From Alloboseaceae bacterium BT-24-1 (GTDB lineage: Bacteria; Pseudomonadota; Alphaproteobacteria; Rhizobiales; Beijerinckiaceae), in contig JAOYTL010000016.1 of the NCBI GenBank assembly GCA_025846845.1, positions 1 through 64,000 on the forward strand: a DNA stretch of 64,000 bases, in the 5' to 3' direction. Under the pieces are notes generated by a model. It was given only the letters and a program-made list of their open reading frames with translations, had not been told where the DNA came from and did not search any database. Below, piece after piece: positions 34,492 through 42,964 of this stretch. The position numbers were made by a program, and so were the translations under genes. Position 1 is the stretch's first letter; each line of letters starts with the position of its first letter.

Positions 34492-35733
34492 ATGGCCGCC
34501 GACGACGATTGCGAACGGATGACACCCTCGCGCCGCGCCGTGCTCGGGGCGGCCAGCGCGCTCTTCGCCTGGTCCTATATGCCGAAATTCGCGCATGCGG
34601 CGGCAGGCTCGCGCGATTCCCGCTTCCTGCTGGTGGTGCTGCGCGGCGCGCTCGACGGGCTCTCGGCCGTGCCGCCGCTCGGCGATCTCGGCTATGCCGA
34701 TCTTCGCGAAGGCATCGCGCTGGCTAAGGACGGGCCGGAGGCGGCGCTGCCGCTCGACGGCTTCTTCTATTTGCACCCGGCGATGCCGAACCTGGCGCGG
34801 CTCTATGCCAGCGGGCAGGCGGCGATCGTCCATGCCAGCGCCACCGGCTATCGCGAACGCTCGCATTTCGACGGGCAGGATGTGCTCGAAAGCGGGCAGG
34901 GCGGTCCGGGCAAGACTGATAGCGGCTGGCTCAACCGGTTGATCGCCAGCCTGCCGCCGGGCGAAGCGGTCTCGCGCCATGGCGCGCTCGGCGTCGGCGT
35001 GGTGCCTCCGCTGGTGGTGCGTGGCGAGGCGCCGGTGCTGGGCTGGGCGCCGCCGCGCATGGCGCGGGCGGGCGCCGATCTCGTCCAGCGCCTCGGCGAT
35101 CTCTATGGCGAACGCGATCCTGGGCTTGCGCTGGTGCTGAAGCGGGCGATCGAAACCGAATTGATCGCGTCCCGGCAGGGTGCCGAGCAGCCGCGAGGTG
35201 GCGGCGGGCCCGACAGCGCTGAGGGCATGAAGCGCATCGCCGAAGGCGCGGCCCGGCTGGTCGGTGCCGAGGATGGTCCGCGCATCGCTGCGCTGGCGTT
35301 CGAGGGCTGGGATACGCATGCGAACGAGGGCGGCGCCAAGGGCCGCCTCGCCACGCTGCTCGGCGGACTCGACGGCGCACTCGCGACCTTCGAGAGCGGT
35401 CTCAAGCCGGTCTGGAAGGATACGGTGGTGATGGTCGTCACCGAGTTCGGTCGCACCGCCCGCGTCAACGGCACGGTCGGCACCGATCACGGTACCGGTA
35501 CGGTCGCCTTCCTGGTCGGCGGTGCGGTCAAGGGCAAGCGGATGATCGTCGACTGGCCCGGTCTCAAGCCGGAGCAACTGCACGAGCAGCGCGACCTCAG
35601 GCCGACCACCGATATCCGCGCTGTGGCCAAGGGCGTCGTCGCCGACCTGTTCGGGCTGTCCGGCCCGGTGCTGGCCGAGAAGGTCTTTCCCGGCAGCGGC
35701 GATCTCAAGCCGATGCAGGGGCTGGTAGTTTAG
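34492..35733 (+). CDS. DUF1501-family secreted protein
   Basis: 413 residues with a Tat-like leader (SRRAVLGAASALFAWSYMPK, then FAHAA). The DUF1501 alkaline-phosphatase-like fold follows: LLVVLRGALDGLSAVPPLGD, FFYLHPAMPNLARLYASGQA, ATGYRERSHFDGQDVLESGQ, VVMVVTEFGRTARVNGTVGT, DHGTGTVAFLVGG. It probably reaches the periplasm as a folded protein. It is coupled to the DUF1800 gene. A start at the internal ATG 34519 would leave a cleaner twin-arginine leader. Repeat B2 follows immediately. Confidence 0.92.
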   Translation: MAADDDCERMTPSRRAVLGAASALFAWSYMPKFAHAAAGSRDSRFLLVVLRGALDGLSAVPPLGDLGYADLREGIALAKDGPEAALPLDGFFYLHPAMPNLARLYASGQAAIVHASATGYRERSHFDGQDVLESGQGGPGKTDSGWLNRLIASLPPGEAVSRHGALGVGVVPPLVVRGEAPVLGWAPPRMARAGADLVQRLGDLYGERDPGLALVLKRAIETELIASRQGAEQPRGGGGPDSAEGMKRIAEGAARLVGAEDGPRIAALAFEGWDTHANEGGAKGRLATLLGGLDGALATFESGLKPVWKDTVVMVVTEFGRTARVNGTVGTDHGTGTVAFLVGGAVKGKRMIVDWPGLKPEQLHEQRDLRPTTDIRAVAKGVVADLFGLSGPVLAEKVFPGSGDLKPMQGLVV

Positions 35734-35737
35734 CGTC

Positions 35738-35874
35738 CCTTCTCCCCTCGGGGGAGAAGGTGCCGGCAGGCGGATGAGGGCGGTATGACTGGGTGAACGA
35801 AAAGGGCCGCTCGCGCGGCCTTCCCTCATACGTCAGCGCTGCGCGCTGCCACCTTCTCCCCCGAGGGGAGAAGG
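35738..35874. repeat. Palindromic repeat family B, copy 2
   Basis: The same nested structure as the copy at 16754: CCTTCTCCCCTCGGGGGAGA at the left, CCTTCTCCCCCGAGGGGAGA at the right, and interior GGATGAGGGCGGTATGAC against CCTCATACGTCAGCGCTGCG. It fills the whole gap between the convergent DUF1501 and leuD genes (5 nt to either stop), so its hairpins are the only candidate terminators. Confidence 0.88.
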
Positions 35875-35879
35875 AAACC

Positions 35880-36482
35880 TCAAGCCCAGGCGCGGCCCTT
35901 CAGCTTCTCCTCATAGGCGTCGATCTTGGTCGACTTCTCCATGGTGAGGCCGATGTCGTCGAGGCCGTTGAGCAGGCAGTGCTTACGGAACGGGTCGATC
36001 TCGAAGTTCACCGTGCCGCCGTCCGGACCCTTGATGCTTTGGTTCTGAAGATCGACGGTCAGCGTCGCGTTCGAGCCGCGGTCGGCGTCGTCGAACAGCT
36101 TGTCGAGGTCTTCCTGGCTGACCACGATCGGCAGGATGCCGTTCTTGAAGCAGTTATTGTAGAAGATGTCGGCGAAGCTGGTCGAGATCACGCAGCGGAT
36201 GCCGAAGTCGAGCAGCGCCCAGGGCGCGTGCTCGCGCGACGAGCCGCAGCCGAAATTGTCGCCGGCGACCAGGATCTCCGACTTGCGATAGGCGGGCTGG
36301 TTCAGGACGAAGTCCGGGTTCTCCGAGCCATCGTCCTTGTAGCGCATCTCCGAGAACAGCGCGGTGCCGAGACCGGTGCGCTTGATCGTCTTCAGGTACT
36401 GCTTGGGGATGATCATGTCGGTGTCGACATTGATCACCTTCAGCGGGGCGGGGGTCGAGGTCAGGGTGGTGAAGGGCTGCAT
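35880..36482 (-). CDS. leuD: 3-isopropylmalate dehydratase small subunit
   Basis: 200 residues: the aconitase swivel domain with VINVDTDMIIPKQYLKTIKR, GDNFGCGSSREHAPWALLDF (substrate-binding loop), SFADIFYNNCFKNGILPIVV. It joins LeuC to isomerise 2-isopropylmalate in leucine synthesis. It is the last gene of a minus-strand run beginning with leuC; three small genes separate them. Confidence 0.96.
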   Translation of the reverse strand: MQPFTTLTSTPAPLKVINVDTDMIIPKQYLKTIKRTGLGTALFSEMRYKDDGSENPDFVLNQPAYRKSEILVAGDNFGCGSSREHAPWALLDFGIRCVISTSFADIFYNNCFKNGILPIVVSQEDLDKLFDDADRGSNATLTVDLQNQSIKGPDGGTVNFEIDPFRKHCLLNGLDDIGLTMEKSTKIDAYEEKLKGRAWA

Positions 36483-36528
36483 GGCGGGTACTCCGGCAGG
36501 TCTTTCGTGATGTGGGCGAAGCGGCGCG

Positions 36529-37161
36529 TCAGAGCTGCGCCGTCAGGAGCTTGAAGCTGGCGAAGGTGAAGAAGGCGGCGAGGCAGGCTTCCGCGCGGCG
36601 GCGGATCCTGCGGTAGCCAGCCACCATCGAGGCGGTCGAGAACAGGTAGGCATAGGTCTGGTTGATCGCGAGCGAGATCGTCAGGCAGCCGAGGATGATG
36701 GCGTAGAGCACCACCGCTGGCGTCTCGGGCCTGAGGCCAAGCGCGATGATCGCCGTCCAGCTCAGGATCGCCTTCGGGTTGGTGAGATGCATCAGATAGC
36801 CGCGCAGATAGAGGCGGCGTCCCGAACCACTGGCTTTCGGCGGCGGCATCTCCGCCTGCATGGCCGAGCGAGCCGAGCGCCAGGCCAGGAAGAGCAGATA
36901 GAGCCCGCCGACGATCTTGATGGCGTAGAGCGCGCCGGGATGGGCGACGATCAGCGCGGTGACGCCGACGGCGGCGAGGATGCCCCAGGTCAGCGATCCC
37001 GTTGTGACGCCGAGCGCCAGCGTCATCCCGGCCTTCCGGCCATGCTCCATCGAGGTCGCCATGACCTGGAGATTGCTCGGTCCGGGGCTGGCGACGGCGA
37101 TGAAGAAGGCCGAGAAGACCAAGGCGAGGTCAGGCAAATGGCGGATCAGTTCGTCGATCAT
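36529..37161 (-). CDS. LysE/RhtB-family exporter (second of three)
   Basis: 210 residues: six hydrophobic segments, with signature AVASPGPSNLQVMATSMEHG and VTTGSLTWGILAAVGVTALI, GLYLLFLAWRSARSAM, MHLTNPKAILSWTAIIALGL. It is probably an amino-acid or metabolite exporter. Inside the leuC-leuD interval it could export branched-chain intermediates, but this is speculation from position. It starts 6 nt after the preceding stop. Confidence 0.9.
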   Translation of the reverse strand: MIDELIRHLPDLALVFSAFFIAVASPGPSNLQVMATSMEHGRKAGMTLALGVTTGSLTWGILAAVGVTALIVAHPGALYAIKIVGGLYLLFLAWRSARSAMQAEMPPPKASGSGRRLYLRGYLMHLTNPKAILSWTAIIALGLRPETPAVVLYAIILGCLTISLAINQTYAYLFSTASMVAGYRRIRRRAEACLAAFFTFASFKLLTAQL

Positions 37162-37167
37162 CGTCTT

Positions 37168-37626
37168 CTATCCCGCCGCCTTCTCGATTGCGTCCATGTC
37201 GTCGTCGTCGAAGCCGAAATGGTGGCCGATCTCGTGGACGAGCACATGGCTGACGATAGCGCCCAGGCTCTCGTCATGCTCGGCCCAGTAGTCGAGGATC
37301 GGCCGACGGTAGAGATGGATGGTGTTGGGCATCTGCCCGGTCTGCGGGGCATAGCCCTGCTGCGGCAGGCCGATCCCGGAGAACAGGCCGAGCAGGTCGA
37401 AGGGGCTCTCGGCCTCGAGCTCCTTCAGCACGTCGTCCTCGGGGAACTCGGTGACGTTGATGACGAGGTCGGCGCAGAGCTTGCGGAAATCCTCTGGCAG
37501 GCGGTCATAGGCCGCCTGCGCCAGGATCTCGAACTCGGCCGCCGACGGCGCGCGCACGCCGTCCCAGTCGAGACTCTGCGAGGCTTCGCTCGAAGCGCTT
37601 GTCTTGATCGAGGGAACGCTGCCCAT
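37168..37626 (-). CDS. Minimal zincin-type metallopeptidase
   Basis: 152 residues. HEIGHHFGFDDDDMD near the C-terminus gives the HExxHxxGxxD zinc motif of the zincin-like family (PF06262-type). FRKLCADLVINVTEFPEDDV and NTIHLYRRPILDYW are typical of it. The start at 37626 overlaps the previous stop as TGATG, supporting translational coupling over the longer alternative at 37656. The physiological substrate is unknown. Confidence 0.9.
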   Translation of the reverse strand: MGSVPSIKTSASSEASQSLDWDGVRAPSAAEFEILAQAAYDRLPEDFRKLCADLVINVTEFPEDDVLKELEAESPFDLLGLFSGIGLPQQGYAPQTGQMPNTIHLYRRPILDYWAEHDESLGAIVSHVLVHEIGHHFGFDDDDMDAIEKAAG

Positions 37627-37871
37627 CACCAGATCTTCAGTTGATGCCCGAGCCACCAGGACAGGCCGATGAAGGCGATCAGCGAGAGGAAGCGGCCAAT
37701 ACGCCGGCCCCAGAGCTCTATTCTGTCGCCGTCCGGCGCGTCCTTGCCGGAGAAGTGGTCGGCCGCGCGCCCCATGGACGAGCCGAGGAAGCTCTCATCG
37801 TCGCGCCTGACGCGATCGAGCGCTTCCTTGGCCTCCTTGGCGCGGGCGGCTTCGCGGGGATCGGTGCTCAT
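37626..37871 (-). CDS. Small single-pass membrane protein, 81 residues
   Basis: A highly charged N-terminal half (MSTDPREAARAKEAKEALDR, VRRDDESFLGSSMGRAADHF) and one C-terminal TM segment (FLSLIAFIGLSWWLGHQLKI). It is likely tail-anchored with the bulk in the cytoplasm. The start has GGGAGGACG upstream. It lies 26 nt after leuC and is coupled to the zincin gene. The function is unknown. Confidence 0.78.
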   Translation of the reverse strand: MSTDPREAARAKEAKEALDRVRRDDESFLGSSMGRAADHFSGKDAPDGDRIELWGRRIGRFLSLIAFIGLSWWLGHQLKIW

Positions 37872-37897
37872 GACGTCCTCCCGCGAAACGATCCGCT

Positions 37898-39316
37898 TCA
37901 GCCCAGCGTCCGCACGTCGACGAAGTGGCCGATCAGGGACGCCGCCGCCGCCATCGCCGGCGAGACCAGGTGAGTGCGGCCGCGATAGCCCTGACGGCCC
38001 TCGAAATTGCGGTTCGAGGTCGAGGCGGCGCGCTGGCCCGGCTTGAGCTGGTCGGGGTTCATGCCGAGGCACATCGAGCAGCCCGGCTCGCGCCATTCGA
38101 AACCGGCGGCGATGAAGATCTTGTCGAGACCCTCGGCCTCGGCCTGCTGCTTCACCAGGCCCGAGCCCGGGACGATCATGGCGTAGTCCAGGCTCTCATG
38201 GATCTTCTTGCCCTCGACGATCTTGGCGACGGTGCGCAGATCCTCGATGCGGCCATTGGTGCAGGAGCCGATCCAGATCACGTCGAGCGGGATCTCGGTC
38301 ATCTTGGTGCCGGCGGTCAGGCCCATATAGTCGAGCGCGCGCTGCTTCGAGCTGCGCTTGGTCTCGTCCTCGATCAGCGCCGGATCGGGCACCGCACCGG
38401 TCACCGAGATCACGTCCTCGGGGCTGGTACCCCAGGAGACGATCGGCGGCAGGTTGGCGGCGTCGAGCTTGACGATGCGGTCGAAATGCGCGCCTTCGTC
38501 GGTCCGCAGCGTTTCCCAATAGCGCAGCGCCTCGTCCCAGGCGGCGCCCTGCGGCGCCTTCGGGCGGCCCTTGAGATAGGCGTAGGCCTTCTCGTCCGGC
38601 GCGACCATGCCGGCGCGGGCGCCGCCCTCGATCGACATGTTGCAGACCGTCATGCGGCCTTCCATCGAGAGGCCGCGAATGGCCTCGCCGGCATATTCGA
38701 TCACCGAGCCGGTGCCGCCGGCGGTGCCGATCTCGCCGATGATGGCGAGCGTGATGTCCTTGGCGCCGACGCCCGGGGCGGGCTTGCCGTCGACCTGGAC
38801 CAGCATGTTCTTGGCCTTCTTCTGGATCAGCGTCTGGGTGGCGAGCACATGCTCGACCTCCGAGGTGCCGATGCCATGGGCCAGCGCGCCGAAGGCGCCA
38901 TGCGTCGAGGTGTGGCTGTCGCCGCAGACGATGGTGGTGCCGGGCAGGGTGAAGCCCTGCTCGGGGCCGACGATGTGGACGATGCCCTGGCGGATATCGA
39001 GCTCATTGAAGTACTCGACGCCGAATTCCTTGGCGTTCTTGGCCAGCGCCTCGACCTGGATCCGGCTCTCTTCCTCGGCGATGCCCTTGCTGCGGTCGGT
39101 CGTCGGGATGTTGTGGTCGACGACGGCCAGCGTCTTGCTGGGGGCATGGACCTTGCGGCCGGTCATGCGCAGGCCCTCGAAGGCCTGCGGGCTGGTGACC
39201 TCGTGGACGAGATGGCGGTCGATATAGAGCAGGCAGGTACCGTCGTCCTGGCGGTCGACGACGTGGTCCTCGAAGATCTTGTCGTAGAGGGTGGTGGGGG
39301 CCTTGGTCGCAGTCAT
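37898..39316 (-). CDS. leuC: 3-isopropylmalate dehydratase large subunit
   Basis: 472 residues of the aconitase superfamily. The [4Fe-4S] ligands are IGSCTNGR and CSMCLGMN. Other motifs are VCGDSHTSTHGAFGALAHGI, EGGARAGMVAPDEKAYAYLK and SNRNFEGRQGYRGRTHLVSP. It acts with LeuD in leucine synthesis. It heads the minus-strand leuC-(81 aa)-zincin-LysE-leuD series. The 5' leader spans up to 419 nt and includes two short GC hairpins. Confidence 0.97.
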   Translation of the reverse strand: MTATKAPTTLYDKIFEDHVVDRQDDGTCLLYIDRHLVHEVTSPQAFEGLRMTGRKVHAPSKTLAVVDHNIPTTDRSKGIAEEESRIQVEALAKNAKEFGVEYFNELDIRQGIVHIVGPEQGFTLPGTTIVCGDSHTSTHGAFGALAHGIGTSEVEHVLATQTLIQKKAKNMLVQVDGKPAPGVGAKDITLAIIGEIGTAGGTGSVIEYAGEAIRGLSMEGRMTVCNMSIEGGARAGMVAPDEKAYAYLKGRPKAPQGAAWDEALRYWETLRTDEGAHFDRIVKLDAANLPPIVSWGTSPEDVISVTGAVPDPALIEDETKRSSKQRALDYMGLTAGTKMTEIPLDVIWIGSCTNGRIEDLRTVAKIVEGKKIHESLDYAMIVPGSGLVKQQAEAEGLDKIFIAAGFEWREPGCSMCLGMNPDQLKPGQRAASTSNRNFEGRQGYRGRTHLVSPAMAAAASLIGHFVDVRTLG

Positions 39317-39735
39317 GGCTTGAATCGCCTTCGGTATGGAAATCGGTAGCGGCCCCTTTGGGCCAGCGCGCGTCGCAACGGCCTGTCGCCGGCCAAAAGG
39401 CCGGTCTCAGGCGCAGCTAAGGCCGGCTGCGAGCGAGGCCGTGAAGCGGCCGAAGAAGCGCCAGGGCAGGCGGGCATGGTCATGCAGCGCAGCGAAGCCC
39501 TGGGTGGTCGGAAAACGGCGCAGGTTCAGCGTGCGGCGCACTACGCGCCGGACTTCGCCCCTGTTCTGCCGTTTCGCTGTCATGACGTGCTTCTACCAGT
39601 TCCAAACTGCACGGGCAACGCGGTGCGCCTGTCGCTGCGGCAGCCGCGTAGCGCGTTCAGTGCAGGGCTGTTATCTAGCGGCTCCCGGCGCGCCGCGAAA
39701 GAGCAGGCTGCGCCGGCAAACGGAACGGTGATGCG
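39317..39735. other. Leader/intergenic region upstream of leuC
   Basis: 419 bases between leuC (minus) and a plus-strand membrane gene. On the minus strand it carries hairpins GGCCCAAAGGGGCC (39352-39365) and GACCGGCCTTTTGGCCGGC (39388-39406). A 58-codon open frame on the minus strand runs 39583 to 39407 (MTAKRQNRGEVRRVVRRTLN, later LPWRFFGRFTASLAAGLSCA). It ends at the second hairpin, a leader-peptide-like layout, but it is not leucine-rich, so classical attenuation is not supported. No riboswitch recognised. Confidence 0.4.
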
Positions 39736-40134
39736 ATGGCGCGCTTCTTCCCCTTCATGCTGCTGGCGGTCATCGCCTATGGCGTCACCGTCGCGGCGAT
39801 GGGCGTGCCGCTCTCGCGCGAGCTTCTCAATATCGGCCTGCCGTCCGGCACGGCCTTCGTGCTGACGGTCAGCGAGCTCCTGCTCGCGATCTCGACCGTT
39901 GTGCTCTTCTTCGAGATCATGAATGCGACCAGCGCCAAGTCGAGCTCGATCCTGAACCACGGCCTGTCCATGGTGGTGTTCATCGCTTGCGGCCTGATCT
40001 TCCTGTTCGTACCCGGCTTCGGCACCGGCACCTTCGTGATCATCACGCTGATGGCACTGGTCGACGTGATCGCGGGTTACTCGATCAGCATCCTGACGGC
40101 GCGGCGGGATATGACCTTCGGGAATAACGAGTAG
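39736..40134 (+). CDS. Four-TM membrane protein of unknown function
   Basis: 132 residues with four hydrophobic segments: FFPFMLLAVIAYGVTVAAM, AFVLTVSELLLAISTVVLFF, LSMVVFIACGLIFLFVPGF, FVIITLMALVDVIAGYSISI. The pattern is close to small rhizobial inner-membrane proteins of about 130 residues with no assigned role. The upstream sequence GGAACGGTG is a modest ribosome site. Two repeat elements follow. Confidence 0.75.
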   Translation: MARFFPFMLLAVIAYGVTVAAMGVPLSRELLNIGLPSGTAFVLTVSELLLAISTVVLFFEIMNATSAKSSSILNHGLSMVVFIACGLIFLFVPGFGTGTFVIITLMALVDVIAGYSISILTARRDMTFGNNE

Positions 40135-40140
40135 CCCCCT

Positions 40141-40182
40141 CCGTTATTCCGGGGCGTCGCGCAGCGATGAGCCCGGAATCCA
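40141..40182. repeat. Short palindromic repeat family D, partial copy
   Basis: ATTCCGGGGC (40146) and GCCCGGAAT (40171) form a hairpin around GTCGCGCAGCGATGA. The layout resembles one half of the element at 62515 (ATTCCGG ... GCGAAGC ... CCGGAAT). It follows a stop codon by 6 nt. Confidence 0.6.
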
Positions 40183-40199
40183 TAGCCACCGCCTTTTCC

Positions 40200-40290
40200 G
40201 TCATGGTCGGGCTTGTCCCGACCATCCACGTCTTCCTTTGGTGAGGGCGGTGTTCAAGACGTGGATGCTCGCCACAAGGGCGAGCATGAC
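40200..40290 (+). repeat. Palindromic repeat family A, copy 3
   Basis: Intact outer arms GTCATG/CATGAC and three stems: ATGGTCGGG/CCCGACCAT, ATCCACGTCTT/AAGACGTGGAT and ATGCTCGCC/GGCGAGCAT. The central loop (CCTTTGGTGAGGGCGGTGTTC) differs from copies 4 and 5. It lies between convergent genes, 22 nt before the kynA stop. Confidence 0.92.
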
Positions 40291-40312
40291 GAACTGGAAA
40301 CGCGCGCTCGCC

Positions 40313-41161
40313 CTACAACTCGCTCCGCAGCTGCCACAGCTCCGGGAAGAACGAGCGCTCCAGCGCCGTCCGCAGGAACTTCACCCCGCTGGAGCCGCCG
40401 GTGCCCGGCTTGAAGCCGATGATGCGCTCGACCGTCTTCATGTGGCGGAAGCGCCATTGCTGGAACTGGTCCTCGACATCGACCAACTCCTCGGCGAGCT
40501 CATAGAGATCGAAATGATGTTGCGTATCGCGATAGATCGTCAGCCAGACGGCCTTCACGCCTTCGCTCGCGACATGCGGCTGGCTCCAGTCGCGCTCGAT
40601 GCAGTCCGCCGGGACCGGCAGGCCGCGCCGCGCCAGCAGGCGCAAGGCCTCGTCATAGAGACTTGGCGCCTCCAGCAATTCCTTGAGATGGGCGTGATGC
40701 TCGGGATGATGCCGGTGCATCGCCAGCATGCGCGGGTCCTTGGCGCCGAGGCGGAATTCGAAGGCGCGGTACTGGTGGGACTGGAAGCCTGAGGATTGGC
40801 CGAGCGCGTCGCGGAAGGCGAGATAATCGGCCGGTGTCATGGTCGAGAGCACGTCCCAGGCGCTGATCAATTGCGCCTGGATGCGCGAGACGCGAGCGAG
40901 CGACTTGAAGGCCGGCTGCAATTCGTCGGCCTTGATCGCGGCGATGGCGCCATCGAGCTCATGCGCGGCGAGCTTCAGCCAGAGCTCCTGAACCTGGTGG
41001 ATGGTGATGAACAGGAGCTCGTCGGGAGCATCGCTCAGCGGCTTCTGCGCTGCGAGCAGGAGGTCTAGGCCAAGATAGGAGCCATAATCCATCCGCTCCT
41101 TGAAATCGGTCTGCATGCCCGGCTCGATCCGGCTCTGGCGATCGCCCGTCCCGCTGGTCAT
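40313..41161 (-). CDS. kynA: Tryptophan 2,3-dioxygenase
   Basis: 282 residues, the usual bacterial length. Family hallmarks are DYGSYLGLDLLLAAQKPLSD, LLFITIHQVQELWLKLAAHE (active-site region), SGFQSHQYRAFEFRLG, WRFRHMKTVERIIGFKPGTG (heme-ligand His) and GSSGVKFLRTAL. This heme enzyme makes N-formylkynurenine from tryptophan in the cytoplasm. The start MTSGTGDRQ is chosen because the alternative upstream codons overlap the operator. It is divergent from a kynureninase-like gene. Confidence 0.96.
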   Translation of the reverse strand: MTSGTGDRQSRIEPGMQTDFKERMDYGSYLGLDLLLAAQKPLSDAPDELLFITIHQVQELWLKLAAHELDGAIAAIKADELQPAFKSLARVSRIQAQLISAWDVLSTMTPADYLAFRDALGQSSGFQSHQYRAFEFRLGAKDPRMLAMHRHHPEHHAHLKELLEAPSLYDEALRLLARRGLPVPADCIERDWSQPHVASEGVKAVWLTIYRDTQHHFDLYELAEELVDVEDQFQQWRFRHMKTVERIIGFKPGTGGSSGVKFLRTALERSFFPELWQLRSEL

Positions 41162-41208
41162 GATGCCGCCCTCGCTCGCCTCGCGCCTTGACTGAGGAGA
41201 GGCGCAAG

Positions 41209-41228
41209 ATATTTTAAGCTTAAAGTAT
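41209..41228. promoter_or_regulatory. Near-perfect 20-bp palindrome between kynA and kynU-like gene
   Basis: ATATTTTAAGCTTAAAGTAT is symmetrical about 41218/41219 except for one mismatched pair, and it is AT-rich against the GC-rich surroundings. It lies 48 nt from the kynA start and 31 nt from the kynU-like start, the position of an operator acting on both promoters. Confidence 0.68.
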
Positions 41229-41258
41229 TTTGCTGGATGGGCAAGGTAGCGGAGCACG

Positions 41259-42473
41259 ATGATGGACCAGATGACGAATGCTCCCGCAACGCTTGGCCGC
41301 CCGCCTTTCGATCTTTCCGCCGAGTTCTCGCACTTCCGTCAGAACTGGCCGGACAAGCTGCACTTCGCCGCCCACAGCCACCATTTCTGGCCGGATGTTA
41401 CCCGCGAGGCGCACTTACGCGCCTGGGACGATGCCGGCCGCCTCGTCGACGGCAAATGGCTGGAAGTGCTCGGCCCGGTCTGGCAGAAGGTCGCGCAGGG
41501 CGTGGTGCGGCACCTCAACCTGCCCGGGATCGATGGCCTCGTTCCGGCCAACAACACCCATGAATTCGTCAACCGGCTGCTCTCCTGCCTGCCGCGCGAG
41601 CGCAAGCCGCGCATCCTGACCAGCGATGGCGAGTTCCATTCCTTCCGGCGCCAGATCGAGCGGCTCGCCGAGGATGGTCTGATCGAGCTGACGGTAGTGC
41701 CGGCCGAGCCTTTTGCCGGCCTCACGCAACGGCTGATCGCGGCATCGCAAACCGGCCCCGGTCCCGACATGGTCTTCGTCAGCCAGGTCCACTTCAATTC
41801 CGGCTTCGCGCTGACCGATCTCGAGGCGCTGGTCGACGGCGTCTCGGCGCCGGACCGGCTCGTCGTCATCGACGGCTATCACGGCTTCCTGGCCCGGCCG
41901 ACCGATCTCTCTGCCATCGCCGACAAGGCGTTCTACATCGCCGGCGGCTACAAATACGCGATGTCGGGCGAGGGCGCCTGCTTCATGCATTGCCCGCCCG
42001 GTTTCGCCATGCGCCCGCGCGACACCGGCTGGTACGCTTCTTTCGGCGCGCTCGCCGGCCCGCAGGACAGCATCGGCTATGCCGAGAACGGCTGGCGCTT
42101 CATGGGCGCGACCTTCGACCCCTCCGGCCTCTATCGGATGGGTGCGATGTTCGACTGGCTGGGTGCCAAGGGCCTCGACGTGGCGGCGATCCACGCCCAC
42201 GCCCATGCCCTGCAGGAGATCGTCATGGCCGGGCTGTCGCGGCGGCCTTGCGGCGTGCTCGCGCCGGAGAACCTTGTCGTGCCGCTGAGCGAACCGGCGC
42301 GCGGCAACTTCCTGACCTTCCGCCATGCCGATGCGGCGCTCTGGCATGAGAAGCTGAAGCAAGCCGGCATCACCGTGGACCTGCGCGGCGACCGCCTGCG
42401 CCTCGGCTTCGGGCTCTACCAGACCGCAAGCGACGTGAAGCTGCTGCTGGAGCGATTGATGACGTTGCGGTAG
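41259..42473 (+). CDS. Kynureninase-like PLP enzyme (aminotransferase class V)
   Basis: 404 residues, fold type I PLP enzyme: PANNTHEFVNRLLSCLP, ILTSDGEFHSFRRQIERL, VVIDGYHGFLARP (Asp), YIAGGYKYAMSGEGACFMHC (Schiff-base Lys after Tyr), and C-terminal LRGDRLRLGFGLYQTASDV. The position divergent from kynA argues for kynurenine to anthranilate cleavage. The classical kynureninase start LDGNSLG is absent and replaced by FAAHSHHFWPD, so it is a distant subgroup or a related class V enzyme. ATGs at 41259 and 41262 are both usable; GGAG lies upstream. Confidence 0.78.
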   Translation: MMDQMTNAPATLGRPPFDLSAEFSHFRQNWPDKLHFAAHSHHFWPDVTREAHLRAWDDAGRLVDGKWLEVLGPVWQKVAQGVVRHLNLPGIDGLVPANNTHEFVNRLLSCLPRERKPRILTSDGEFHSFRRQIERLAEDGLIELTVVPAEPFAGLTQRLIAASQTGPGPDMVFVSQVHFNSGFALTDLEALVDGVSAPDRLVVIDGYHGFLARPTDLSAIADKAFYIAGGYKYAMSGEGACFMHCPPGFAMRPRDTGWYASFGALAGPQDSIGYAENGWRFMGATFDPSGLYRMGAMFDWLGAKGLDVAAIHAHAHALQEIVMAGLSRRPCGVLAPENLVVPLSEPARGNFLTFRHADAALWHEKLKQAGITVDLRGDRLRLGFGLYQTASDVKLLLERLMTLR

Positions 42474-42532
42474 GCTCTGGTTTCGGTCGGCTCGCATCCC
42501 GCGCCGATCGATCAAGCGGACGGAGCTGACGC

Positions 42533-42946
42533 ATGAAGACTCTGCCGGGCCTTGTGATTGCCGCCGCTCTCGCCTGTCTTTCCCCCGCCTTCGCCCAGGC
42601 TCCCAAGCCTGCCACGGCCTCTCCGGCCGTGCAGAAGGAGTTCGACGGCTTCATCGGAAAGTTCCGTGCGGCCTTGAAAGCCAACGACGCGGTAGCCGTC
42701 GCCGGCCTGACGCGGCTGCCCTATATGGGCGACGCCTCCATCGGCGACGCTGCCCAGTTCCATGCCAAGGTCTATCCGCGCGAATTCACCGCGAAGAACC
42801 GCACCTGCCTTCAGCGCACCAAGCCGGTCTACGACCGCGACGGCAACAAGAATGATATCTACGCCATCGTCTGCGGCGGCGACGTCTTCACCTTCACGAA
42901 GACGCCGACCGGGTTCCTGCTCACGGACGTCGATATCGCCGACTGA
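42533..42946 (+). CDS. Small secreted protein, 137 residues
   Basis: Signal peptide MKTLPGLVIAAALACLSPAF with cleavage near AQA. The mature domain is of mixed alpha/beta type: VQKEFDGFIGKFRAALKAND, LTRLPYMGDASIGDAAQFHA and a Cys pair (NRTCLQRTKP, IVCGGDVFTF) that could form a disulphide. The topology hints at an NTF2-like or DUF-type periplasmic protein; no certain family. Confidence 0.75.
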   Translation: MKTLPGLVIAAALACLSPAFAQAPKPATASPAVQKEFDGFIGKFRAALKANDAVAVAGLTRLPYMGDASIGDAAQFHAKVYPREFTAKNRTCLQRTKPVYDRDGNKNDIYAIVCGGDVFTFTKTPTGFLLTDVDIAD

Positions 42947-42964
42947 TCGAAAACAGGCGCAGGC

